Shown here: piece after piece, positions 40,132 through 47,753 of the stretch
Position numbering within the stretch: position 1 is the stretch's first letter
How the letters are laid out: every line of letters begins with the position of its first letter
Origin: Vreelandella stevensii S18214
GTDB lineage: Bacteria > Pseudomonadota > Gammaproteobacteria > Pseudomonadales > Halomonadaceae
Length of the DNA: 64,000 bases
Direction of reading: 5' to 3'
NCBI RefSeq assembly: GCF_000275725.1
Contig: NZ_AJTS01000041.1
Coordinates: forward strand, 60,058-124,057
Program-made: the position numbers and the translations under genes
Notes under the pieces: generated by a model
The model's database searches: none
Told to the model about the DNA's origin: nothing
The model's input: only the letters and a program-made list of their open reading frames with translations

Positions 40132-40151
40132 TGGTTACCGAGGTAGCTAAC

Positions 40152-40448
40152 ATGAAACGATCATCGGCTTGGCACGCTTCACGTCTATACGGCACGCTAT
40201 TCACCGCCGAGTGGCGCATTACCCAGGACGGCGACACCGTCGAACACCCTGAAACCCGTGGCACGGTTCCAGCAGAATTTACCTTCGAAGGCGATACGTT
40301 GGAAGGCACCGTCAAGGGCAGCAACCGTTCCCGCTCCTCGACCCAAGGCAAGGGCGGTACGCTGACGATGTACACCAAGCCTTGGGTCTTTTGCTGGGAC
40401 ATGGGGAAAGCCTCATTCAAAGGAGAGCGTCAGCAGGTGACCTTATGA
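40152..40448 (+). CDS. Hypothetical 98-residue protein
   Basis: A frame from ATG 40152 (GAGGTAGC upstream) to TGA 40448: MKRSSAWHASRLYGTLFTAEW, then a Thr/Gly-rich part with TFEGDTLEGTVKGSNRSRSS and a C-terminal CWDMGKASFKGERQQVTL. No domain, signal or membrane segment recognised. It could be a small beta-rich protein. It lies after the hemL hairpin and before a 236-bp gap of extreme AT content. Amino-acid use looks plausible for a real gene, but no family is known to me. Coding status is moderately supported. Confidence 0.45.
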   Translation: MKRSSAWHASRLYGTLFTAEWRITQDGDTVEHPETRGTVPAEFTFEGDTLEGTVKGSNRSRSSTQGKGGTLTMYTKPWVFCWDMGKASFKGERQQVTL

Positions 40449-40684
40449 TTGTTGTCTATAAGATGCTTTTCGAAAAGAATTGTTACTAAAGCAGTGAGTA
40501 AAGTAATTTGAATATTTTTATGCTGTTTTGATATTTATGAATAAGTATTTGATTTTTATATATAAAATAGCCAGTTTTATGGTCATTGCGTTGTGATGAT
40601 TAAAATTCTGATAGTTACATTTCGTGTGCTTTAGCTGCGTTTCCGATAAGCGTAAACTGAGGCTCCCTGTTTGGAGGTTTCGAT
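40449..40684. other. Extremely AT-rich gap
   Basis: No gene. Bases 40501-40560 contain 9 G+C of 60 (15%), far below the neighbours. It ends with the rdgB ribosome site (TTTGGAGG, before ATG 40685). Possibly a promoter with UP elements or foreign DNA. Confidence 0.5.
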
Positions 40685-41293
40685 ATGTCGACGGGTACGA
40701 CGCTTGTCCTGGCCAGTGGAAACGCAGGAAAACTTAAAGAGTTCAATCAGTTGCTTGCCCCGCTTGGGCTCGATGTAAGAGCACAGGCAGAGTTTGGCGT
40801 GCAAGACGTGGAAGAAACCGGGCTGACCTTTGTAGAGAACGCGCTGTTAAAAGCCCGTGAAGCCAGCCGGGTGAGCGGGTTACCTGCCTTGGCAGACGAT
40901 TCGGGACTGGAAGTAGATGCACTGCAAGGAGCCCCGGGTATCTATTCGGCGCGCTATGCCGGTGAGCCCAAGAGTGACGAACGCAACAATCAGAAACTGC
41001 TGGCGGCGCTTGCCGACTGTGCGGAAGGCCAGCGTAGTGGCCGCTACTGGTGTGTGCTGGTCTATTTGCGTCATGCCGAAGACCCTGTCCCCGTCATCGT
41101 ACAGCGCAGCTGGGAAGGTGAAATTCTGGCGCATCCCCGTGGGGATGGTGGGTTTGGTTACGATCCTCTGTTCTGGTTACCGGATCAAGGCATGAGCGTG
41201 GCTGAGCTGGCGTCAGAGTCCAAGAACCGATTGAGCCACCGCGGGCGTGCGCTGCACGATCTCGTGGATATCCTGAAGGTGGCGCATGGCTGA
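40685..41293 (+). CDS. rdgB: dITP/XTP pyrophosphatase (Ham1/RdgB)
   Basis: A 202-residue house-cleaning NTPase. Motifs are LASGNAGKLKEFNQLL (nucleotide), TFVENALLKAREA, ALADDSGLEVDALQGAPGIYSARYAG (catalytic Asp) and GFGYDPLFWLP with SHRGRAL. It removes dITP and XTP. Its end overlaps hemW by 8 bp; the rdgB-hemW pairing is common in proteobacteria. Confidence 0.96.
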   Translation: MSTGTTLVLASGNAGKLKEFNQLLAPLGLDVRAQAEFGVQDVEETGLTFVENALLKAREASRVSGLPALADDSGLEVDALQGAPGIYSARYAGEPKSDERNNQKLLAALADCAEGQRSGRYWCVLVYLRHAEDPVPVIVQRSWEGEILAHPRGDGGFGYDPLFWLPDQGMSVAELASESKNRLSHRGRALHDLVDILKVAHG

Positions 41294-42455
41294 GGCACTG
41301 CCGCCCCTGTCGCTTTACATCCACACCCCGTGGTGTGTCCGCAAGTGCCCTTATTGCGATTTCAACTCTCACGAGCCAGGCGCCCAGGGGCTCCCTGAAG
41401 AGGCGTACCTGGCTGCGCTATTGGCTGATCTGGAGCACGATCTTCCTCTGGCAGCCGAACGCCCTCTGCAAACGATCTTCATTGGCGGCGGGACGCCTAG
41501 CCTGCTCTCGCCGGACTTCTATCAGCGGTTGTTTCAGGGTATTCAGCAGCGTTTGGCGTTTGCACCAACCATCGAGATCACCCTGGAAGCCAACCCAGGC
41601 ACGACAGAGCAGCAGCGTTTCGTCGGTTACCGTGAGGCGGGTATCAACCGGCTATCACTGGGCGTGCAAAGTTTCAGGCCCGCTCAACTGCAAGCGCTTG
41701 GGCGTATCCACAGCGGGCAAGAGGCATTGACGGCCGTGGGGCAGGCCCGGTCGGCGGGCTTCGAGAATATCAACATCGACTTGATGCATGGGCTTCCCCA
41801 GCAAACGCCCGAACAGGCCATGGAAGACATCGACCAGGCCTTGGCACTGTCGCCGGAACATCTCTCCTGGTACCAGCTGACCCTGGAACCCAATACGGCT
41901 TTTTTTTCACACCCACCTCCGTTACCGGAAGAGGAAGCGCTGTGGGACATTCAGGAGGCGGGGCATGAGCGCCTTGAACAGGCAGGGCTACAGCGTTATG
42001 AAATATCAGCCTATGCGCGCCCCGGCTTACAAAGCCAGCACAACCTGAATTATTGGCGTTTTGGCGATTATCTGGGCATTGGAGCGGGTGCCCATGGCAA
42101 GCTGACGCATATCGATAGGAATGGCCAATGGCAAATCGAACGCCGTTGGAAAACCCGCCAACCTCAGTCTTATTTAAGACGTCTCAACGATCCACGTGGT
42201 TTTGTGGCAGGCCTGCAGTTGATCGATGTTGATGAGCTGCCGCTGGAATTTGCCATGAATGCGCTGCGGTTGACGGAAGGAGTAAGCCTGCAGGTGTGGC
42301 AAGCGCATACTGGGCAGCCTGTGGAACGGTTACTCGACCGTTTACAAAGTGCTCACAAAAAAGGACTTTTGGTGGAAATGCCTGAAAAGCTGCGTGCTTC
42401 TCCTCAAGGTCTATTATTCTTGAACGAATTGCTGGCACTGATCAGCGATGAGTGA
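41286..42455 (+). CDS. hemW: Radical SAM haem chaperone HemW
   Basis: A 389-residue radical SAM protein. The [4Fe-4S] ligands are C17, C21 and C24 in WCVRKCPYCDFNS, without the extra Cys found in coproporphyrinogen oxidase HemN. IFIGGGTPSLLSP and NIDLMHGLPQQT follow. HemW binds haem and delivers it to targets. HemN is the older name given to this family, but the length and motif favour HemW. Confidence 0.93.
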   Translation: MAEALPPLSLYIHTPWCVRKCPYCDFNSHEPGAQGLPEEAYLAALLADLEHDLPLAAERPLQTIFIGGGTPSLLSPDFYQRLFQGIQQRLAFAPTIEITLEANPGTTEQQRFVGYREAGINRLSLGVQSFRPAQLQALGRIHSGQEALTAVGQARSAGFENINIDLMHGLPQQTPEQAMEDIDQALALSPEHLSWYQLTLEPNTAFFSHPPPLPEEEALWDIQEAGHERLEQAGLQRYEISAYARPGLQSQHNLNYWRFGDYLGIGAGAHGKLTHIDRNGQWQIERRWKTRQPQSYLRRLNDPRGFVAGLQLIDVDELPLEFAMNALRLTEGVSLQVWQAHTGQPVERLLDRLQSAHKKGLLVEMPEKLRASPQGLLFLNELLALISDE

Positions 42456-42500
42456 ACAGTGATCACAAGGGCAGAACCTAATCGTAAAAAGGAGTAAGTG

Positions 42501-43172
42501 ATGCGTATGTTCCGACTACTGACCCCGTTGGCGGCGGCTATTCTGGTGGCGGGCTGTGCCACCACCGACCCTTATGGCGGCCAAACACAACGCTCCAGCA
42601 CTGCCGTAGGCACGGGCGTGGGGGCTGCCATTGGTGCCGCTGCCGGTGCCTTGTCTGGTGATGGAAGTACCAGCCGTCGTGATCGGGCCTTGATCGGCGC
42701 AGCCGTTGGCGCCGCTGCCGGTGCTGGGGTGGGGGCCTACATGGACCGCCAGGAGCAGCAGCTGCGTGAAAACCTGCAGGGATCACGTATCGAGATCGAC
42801 CGTCGTGGCGATGACATCGTGCTGAACATGCCCAGCAGCGTCACCTTCGGTTTCGACTCTGCTGAGCTGACCAGCGACGCACGCAGTGCACTCAATGAAG
42901 TGGCCAATGTGTTGACCCAGTACACGGATACCCGCGTCAATATTGCTGGCCACACCGATAGCACAGGTAACGCGGATTATAACCAGCGGCTTTCCGAGCG
43001 CCGTGCCGAATCGGTAGGGCGTTACCTGAGCCAGAATGGCGTTTCCTCCATGCGCCTGAACACCTTGGGCTACGGTGCTACCCGGCCCGTTGCCAGCAAC
43101 GATTCCGAGCAGGGGCGGGCGCAAAACCGTCGTGTAGAAATCACGCTGACCCCGACAGGCAACGGTCAATAA
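42501..43172 (+). CDS. OmpA-family lipoprotein (YiaD-like)
   Basis: A 223-residue outer-membrane lipoprotein from ATG 42501 (GGAG before it). The lipobox is LVAGC (Cys19). A glycine zipper (about 35-80, GVGAAIGAAAGALSG and GAAVGAAAGAGVGAY) precedes the OmpA C-domain (about 95-215) with VTFGFDSAELT and NIAGHTDSTGNADYNQRLSERRAESVGRYL, which binds peptidoglycan. Resembles YiaD/Omp38-type stress proteins. Strong terminator downstream. Confidence 0.9.
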   Translation: MRMFRLLTPLAAAILVAGCATTDPYGGQTQRSSTAVGTGVGAAIGAAAGALSGDGSTSRRDRALIGAAVGAAAGAGVGAYMDRQEQQLRENLQGSRIEIDRRGDDIVLNMPSSVTFGFDSAELTSDARSALNEVANVLTQYTDTRVNIAGHTDSTGNADYNQRLSERRAESVGRYLSQNGVSSMRLNTLGYGATRPVASNDSEQGRAQNRRVEITLTPTGNGQ

Positions 43173-43199
43173 GCCGCAAAAAAACCCTGTATTGCTCTA

Positions 43200-43237
43200 G
43201 AACGCCCGCTATGCTCCCATAGCGGGCGTTCTGTTTA
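43200..43237 (+). terminator. Rho-independent terminator after the OmpA-like gene
   Basis: GAACGCCCGCTATG (43200-43213) pairs with its complement (43218-43231) around CTCC, followed by TGTTTAT. A 14-bp perfect stem. Confidence 0.85.
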
Positions 43238-43250
43238 TATAGGCATCCTC

Positions 43251-44096
43251 ATGCTGTCATACCAACACGCCTACCATGCCGGTAACTTCGCCGATGTTCA
43301 GAAGCATCTGACGCTCTATGCCGTCATTGACCATCTGTTACGTAAAAAATCAGCAATTACATATGTGGATACCCATGCGGGCAGAGGCTTCTATCCACTG
43401 GCTACCGAAGAGACACAGCGGCTGCTGGAGTACCGTGAGGGCGTTTTACCGCTTTGGCAACATCGCCAGCAGTTGGACGATCCGCTTCTCAGTGCCTGGC
43501 TCGAGGCCGTGGTCACTGCTCAGCCAGATGCCAATACGCTCTCCTGCTATCCGGGTTCCCCTTGGTGGGTCGCACAACGTCTGCGCTCGGAGGATCGGCT
43601 GACCCTGTTCGAATTGCACCCCGGTGAGCACGAACATCTCGCCAGCCAGTCGCTGCCCAAACGGGCGACGCGTATCTTCGGCGATGGGCTGGCAGGCCTG
43701 CGCCACCAGGTACCGGCATCGACCCCCAGGGTGTGTGTGTTGATGGATCCCAGCTACGAGCGCAAGGTCGAGTATCACGAAGTGGTGGAGAGCACGACCT
43801 ACGTGCTCGAGAAGGCCAGGCATGCCGTGGTGATGATCTGGTATCCGTTATTACCTGCCGAACATCATCAAACGCTGCTGGCAGGCCTGCGTGACAGCGG
43901 AATTCGCAAGATCTGGCAAAGCGAATTGCTACTGCGCGCCCCTGAAGCGGGTGCCCGCGGCATGTATGGAAGCGGCATGCTGGTCATCAACCCCCCCTGG
44001 GGGCTGGATGAGCGTCTGATCAATGCCATGGCTCAGGTAACGCCAAAGCTAAGTATTCACAGCCGCTTCCGATCGTCCTGGTTGGTCCCGGAGTAG
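43251..44096 (+). CDS. rlmJ: 23S rRNA (adenine2030-N6)-methyltransferase RlmJ
   Basis: A 281-residue enzyme (E. coli YhiR 280). It begins MLSYQHAYHAGNFADVQKHLTL, and has the AdoMet-loop YVDTHAGRGFYPL and the catalytic motif LMDPSYERKVEY (family DPPY variant). It methylates A2030 of 23S rRNA. Monocistronic between the OmpA-like terminator and the leftward DUF4276 gene. The rlmJ end and DUF4276 end converge across about 200 bp. Confidence 0.95.
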   Translation: MLSYQHAYHAGNFADVQKHLTLYAVIDHLLRKKSAITYVDTHAGRGFYPLATEETQRLLEYREGVLPLWQHRQQLDDPLLSAWLEAVVTAQPDANTLSCYPGSPWWVAQRLRSEDRLTLFELHPGEHEHLASQSLPKRATRIFGDGLAGLRHQVPASTPRVCVLMDPSYERKVEYHEVVESTTYVLEKARHAVVMIWYPLLPAEHHQTLLAGLRDSGIRKIWQSELLLRAPEAGARGMYGSGMLVINPPWGLDERLINAMAQVTPKLSIHSRFRSSWLVPE

Positions 44097-44297
44097 GGAT
44101 CCACAGGTATCAAAGGGACTCATGCCAAGTTGTCCAAATCGGACATGACTGCGAGCGGCGTTGCACATCCGATTGTAGGAAGGATGTGCTCCTTTGCTCG
44201 TCACTTTCGACAATATTGGCGTGCCACTGGTCGTCAGTTCGAGCCGGGTAGCCGGTTAGGCGAGTTAAGCTGGGGCAGCGATACGAAATTTCATGCT

Positions 44298-44897
44298 TCA
44301 ATCCACGTTCATATCGACGACGTTGGCTTGCCACTCTTTGCACAACTTGCGGAATGATCGGCTGTTATCAAGTGCCTGTTGCAGATCGAAGTAAGCGGTG
44401 AAAGCAGGCTGATCTAGTACTTCGCTATAGGTTTGGCTTCCCATATTCTGGCGTAACCAGCCTTTTGCGTCTCGTGGTGTCTCTGCGTCGGCTGGAAGTT
44501 CATCTGGACAACGAAATCCCCTGCACCCGTCGAGCGATCGTGCTGCGGCAATGAACCAGGCTTCGTATTCTCGCTTTGGCAACACTACCGACAAGCGTCG
44601 GTGCGGCACATGCTGCCTTGCGCGCTGATAGATGTCAGCCGCCAGTTCGACTGGACAATCGTCATCGGCGTCCAGCACCACCAAAATCCACCCCTGCTCA
44701 CCACACTTGGCGGCTGCTAACAGCAGTTGCTTGCGAAACTCGTCTTCTCGATTGAGGAAGCGGTCTCGATGCACGCGAATGGGCGGTAGCGCCTGCGCAT
44801 AGCAATGTCCGGGGCGCCACTCGTTCAAGCGGCGCAGTAGCACAGGTAGTGCGGCCACCTCGCCATGGCCTTCTACAATGCTGGCTATTTGGATCAT
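44298..44897 (-). CDS. DUF4276 family protein, TOPRIM-like
   Basis: A 199-residue protein of the DUF4276 type. It starts MIQIASIVEGHGEVAALPVLLRRL with an acidic EGHGE motif (9-13) and has LVVLDADDDCP (D76, D78, D79, D80) and PKREYEAWFIAAARSL (about 108-122). An N-terminal Glu plus DxD is the metal-site layout of TOPRIM nuclease/primase domains. The start overlaps the end of the AAA ATPase by 4 bp (ATGA), so they are translationally coupled. I infer a split OLD-like pair, ATPase plus nuclease, as in PARIS or AbiL systems, but the activity is not shown. Lower G+C than neighbours. Confidence 0.75.
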   Translation of the reverse strand: MIQIASIVEGHGEVAALPVLLRRLNEWRPGHCYAQALPPIRVHRDRFLNREDEFRKQLLLAAAKCGEQGWILVVLDADDDCPVELAADIYQRARQHVPHRRLSVVLPKREYEAWFIAAARSLDGCRGFRCPDELPADAETPRDAKGWLRQNMGSQTYSEVLDQPAFTAYFDLQQALDNSRSFRKLCKEWQANVVDMNVD

Positions 44898-46105
44898 GAG
44901 GATTCTGTCTCACTGAAAAGGTCACCAGAGGCAGCCTTGTTCTGTTGATCTATGCTCATGCGATCAGGTGCCAGTTGGTTCATGCGCAGCAGTTCTCCTG
45001 CCGAGAACAGGTGATCCCGCATCATTTGGCGCGATCCTTCATCTAGCGGCGCAACCTTGGTTTCCCCTGCCTCTGATACTACGGCCAGCACGGCATCTTC
45101 GTCGATGTTACGGTCATCCAGCAGGTCCGGGCTGTGGCTGGTTACCAGGATTTGCGTAGTTTTGGACGCACGCACCAACGCCTCACGCAGCGCAGCGCTC
45201 GCTGCAGGATGAAGTGCAGTTTCAGGTTCCTCAATGCCGATCAAAGTTGGTGAATAATCCACATTACCCTGTAATAACGCGGCCAGAACACCCAAGGCAC
45301 GCAAGGTGCCATCGGACATATTTTGAGCAAGGAAGCGCCAGGGGTGCTTGGAGCCCGCCATATCCTGGCGAAACTCCAATGTTTCCATTGGCCCAATAGG
45401 CTTGCGTTCCACGCCATGCACCATCGGTGCCACGGAGTGCAAATACTCCTGGATCAGCGCCATCTGGGTAGGTGCTACTTTTTCCAAATGACCGATCACG
45501 CTGGCGATGTTCTCCCCAGACGGCCGCAACAGTCGGCCATCTTGCGGCTTCTGTAATTCGCGCATCAGCTTGGGGTTGAGGTTATAGAACCCCATCGCAG
45601 TCAAGGCATCGAATACCGGGCGGAAAGCCGTTAGCCCTGAAGCGGCTACCAATGCTAGCCTATCCGCAGTGACAGACGGAAAGGTCGCTTCGCTGCTGTC
45701 ACGTAATTTGCCTTTGTCGATTCGGAAGAATGGGCCTTTGCCAATACCTGCGATAACACACTCTTCTCTTTGAACCTCGTAACCGCCATTCTTCAACGCT
45801 CCTATGACGAAGCCATAGTGAGCGGCTTGGCCACCGTGCATGACAAACTCGATACGAAGTGCGAAATGTGTGGGATGACCACCGCTACGTCGGCGCACTT
45901 CGTTGATGCCGCCGCGCTCATTCAAGGCACTATCCAGCGAATTGAACAGCGCGTCGCGTACGAAATGCAGAGCATCCATGAAATTACTTTTGCCTGCACC
46001 ATTGTGCCCAACCAGATAAGTTAGCGGGCGCAAACATACATCGCTGTAGCCGATGCTCTTGTAGTTGCGCAAGACGATGCGCTTAATAAAAGGAGGATGT
46101 ATCAT
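44894..46105 (-). CDS. AAA family ATPase (OLD/SMC-like, AAA_21)
   Basis: A 403-residue ABC-type ATPase of the OLD/RecF/SMC clan. Walker A is GHNGAGKSN (33-41), the signature is NMSDGTLRALG (262-272), Walker B is LIGIEEPETALHP (288-300) and the H-switch is TSHSPDLLDD (322-331). No C-terminal TOPRIM domain; that function appears supplied by the overlapping DUF4276 gene. It has GGAGAG before ATG 46105 and a palindrome at 46142-46160 upstream. Inserted between rlmJ and mnmE, with no transposase or site-specific recombinase nearby. A sample of 120 bases at 44881-45000 is 50% G+C. Confidence 0.85.
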   Translation of the reverse strand: MIHPPFIKRIVLRNYKSIGYSDVCLRPLTYLVGHNGAGKSNFMDALHFVRDALFNSLDSALNERGGINEVRRRSGGHPTHFALRIEFVMHGGQAAHYGFVIGALKNGGYEVQREECVIAGIGKGPFFRIDKGKLRDSSEATFPSVTADRLALVAASGLTAFRPVFDALTAMGFYNLNPKLMRELQKPQDGRLLRPSGENIASVIGHLEKVAPTQMALIQEYLHSVAPMVHGVERKPIGPMETLEFRQDMAGSKHPWRFLAQNMSDGTLRALGVLAALLQGNVDYSPTLIGIEEPETALHPAASAALREALVRASKTTQILVTSHSPDLLDDRNIDEDAVLAVVSEAGETKVAPLDEGSRQMMRDHLFSAGELLRMNQLAPDRMSIDQQNKAASGDLFSETESS

Positions 46106-46141
46106 TCTTGTCTCTCCGCATCAGACTTTAAATACCTTCAT

Positions 46142-46160
46142 CACACTGGTCTCCAGTGTG
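46142..46160. promoter_or_regulatory. 19-bp palindrome upstream of the AAA/DUF4276 operon
   Basis: CACACTGG, TCT, CCAGTGTG: a perfect 8-bp inverted repeat 37 bp before the ATPase start. On the minus strand TTGACC and a TATTTA sequence flank it. It may be an operator; no dedicated regulator is encoded beside it. Confidence 0.35.
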
Positions 46161-46256
46161 TAGTGGTCAAGTGTTTTTGGCTACCGTGATTTGGCTTAGG
46201 CGGCGTATCTGCCCCAGCGTTGGTGTCGACGCTCTGGCCTAATTATGTTGCTCGAA

Positions 46257-47636
46257 TTACTTGCCGATACAGAAGCTGCCAAAGATCTCTCCAAGCAGGT
46301 CGTCGGCGCTGAACTCCCCGGTAATCTCTCCCAGTGCCTGCTGGGCATCGCGCAGATCTTCGGCCAGCAGCTCTCCTGCACCGTAGCCTTCCAGCTGAGC
46401 TCGCCCTGCTTCCAATGCGGCCATGGCACGGTCCAAGGCATCCAGATGGCGGCGGCGTGCCGAGAAACGACCTTCGGTAGTGGCGGAAAAGCCCATCACC
46501 TCTTTCAAATGGGCTTTCAAGTTATCCACACCTGCCCCCGTTTTGGCCGAGAGCCTGACGATGGGAGTGCCTGTGGGTAACTCAGATGCTTCGAGCCCTG
46601 GCGCTTCGGCGCTGCTGTCGATCTTGTTGCGTACCAGGGTCAATCGCTGCTGGTCCGGCAGGCGGGCCACGAATTCGGGCCAGATGGTCATGGGGTCCGT
46701 TGCCTGAGTAAGCGAGGCATCGACCAGCAGCAGTACGCGGTCGGCTTTCTCGATCTCTTCCCAGGCCCGGGCAACGCCAATTTTTTCTACCGCGTCCGGC
46801 GTATCGCGCAGGCCAGCCGTATCGATAATATGCAGTGGCATGCCGTCTAGGTGGATGTGCTCGCGCAGCACGTCACGGGTAGTGCCCGCAATGTCCGTGA
46901 CGATGGCCGTATCCTGCTCGGTCAGCGCATTGAGCAGGCTGGACTTGCCCGCATTGGGGCGCCCTGCAATCACCACGCTCATGCCTTCACGCAGCAAGGC
47001 GCCTTGGCCTGCGGCCTGGCGCACACGCACCAGTGCCTGCTGCACCTGCTCAAGATGCGTTGCCACGTGGCCATCGGCAAGAAAGTCGATCTCTTCTTCG
47101 GGGAAGTCGATGGCGGCCTCTACATAGACACGCAGCTCGATCAACTGCTGAACCAGTGCAGAAACGCGCTGTGAAAACTCGCCTTGCAGCGAGCGCAGGG
47201 CATTTTCGGCAGCCGAGCGTGAGCTGGCATCGATCAGATCGGCAATCGCCTCGGCCTGGGCCAGGTCCAGCTTATCATTCAAGAACGCGCGTTCGGAGAA
47301 CTCGCCTGGCCGAGCCAGGCGTGCCCCCAGGGCGAGGCAGCGCTCCAGCAGCATATCCATGATCACGGGGCCGCCGTGTCCCTGCAGCTCCAGCACGTCC
47401 TCCCCGGTAAAGGAGTTAGGCCCGGCAAACAGCAGTGCAATCCCTTCATCGATAATGCCTTGAGCACCACTGAAGGGGCCGTAATAGGCATGACGCGGGG
47501 GAGGGCATTGCCCTAGTATGGCCTGAGCGATATGGCGGCTTTCCGGGCCAGATACGCGGATGATGCCAACGCCGCCGCGTCCCGGAGGGGTGGCCAGGGC
47601 GGTAATCGTGTCTTGGGTATAGAGTCGTTCAGCCAT
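46257..47636 (-). CDS. mnmE: tRNA modification GTPase MnmE
   Basis: A 459-residue GTPase (E. coli 454). The N-terminal domain binds formyl-THF; the G domain has [14 protein letters not shown] (G1), DIAGTTRD and DTAGLRDT (G2/G3), NKID (G4) and the C-terminal CIGK. It acts with MnmG on wobble U34. It ends a leftward run from rpmH: rpmH, rnpA, yidC, mnmE. Its usual neighbour mnmG lies 15 kb to the left. Confidence 0.97.
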   Translation of the reverse strand: MAERLYTQDTITALATPPGRGGVGIIRVSGPESRHIAQAILGQCPPPRHAYYGPFSGAQGIIDEGIALLFAGPNSFTGEDVLELQGHGGPVIMDMLLERCLALGARLARPGEFSERAFLNDKLDLAQAEAIADLIDASSRSAAENALRSLQGEFSQRVSALVQQLIELRVYVEAAIDFPEEEIDFLADGHVATHLEQVQQALVRVRQAAGQGALLREGMSVVIAGRPNAGKSSLLNALTEQDTAIVTDIAGTTRDVLREHIHLDGMPLHIIDTAGLRDTPDAVEKIGVARAWEEIEKADRVLLLVDASLTQATDPMTIWPEFVARLPDQQRLTLVRNKIDSSAEAPGLEASELPTGTPIVRLSAKTGAGVDNLKAHLKEVMGFSATTEGRFSARRRHLDALDRAMAALEAGRAQLEGYGAGELLAEDLRDAQQALGEITGEFSADDLLGEIFGSFCIGK

Positions 47637-47706
47637 AACGCGTCCTGGAGATCAAAAAAGAAAGTGTATCGTGTATGCAGCGGAAGAAAAGGGCAGGCCT
47701 GAAACG

Positions 47707-47734
47707 CCAGACCCCCGCTTTAGCGGGGGTCTGG
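47707..47734 (-). terminator. Hairpin between yidC and mnmE
   Basis: CCAGACCCCCGC (47707-47718) pairs with GCGGGGGTCTGG (47723-47734) around TTTA, a 12-bp stem 19 bp past the yidC stop. No T-run on the minus strand, so it may attenuate and not stop transcription. Confidence 0.5.
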
Positions 47735-47753
47735 TGAAGAACGGGATGAGAGG

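Noticed and set aside
44130-44357. Plus-strand frame after rlmJ
   Set aside because: It overlaps the DUF4276 end in antisense and has no ribosome site; treated as non-coding.
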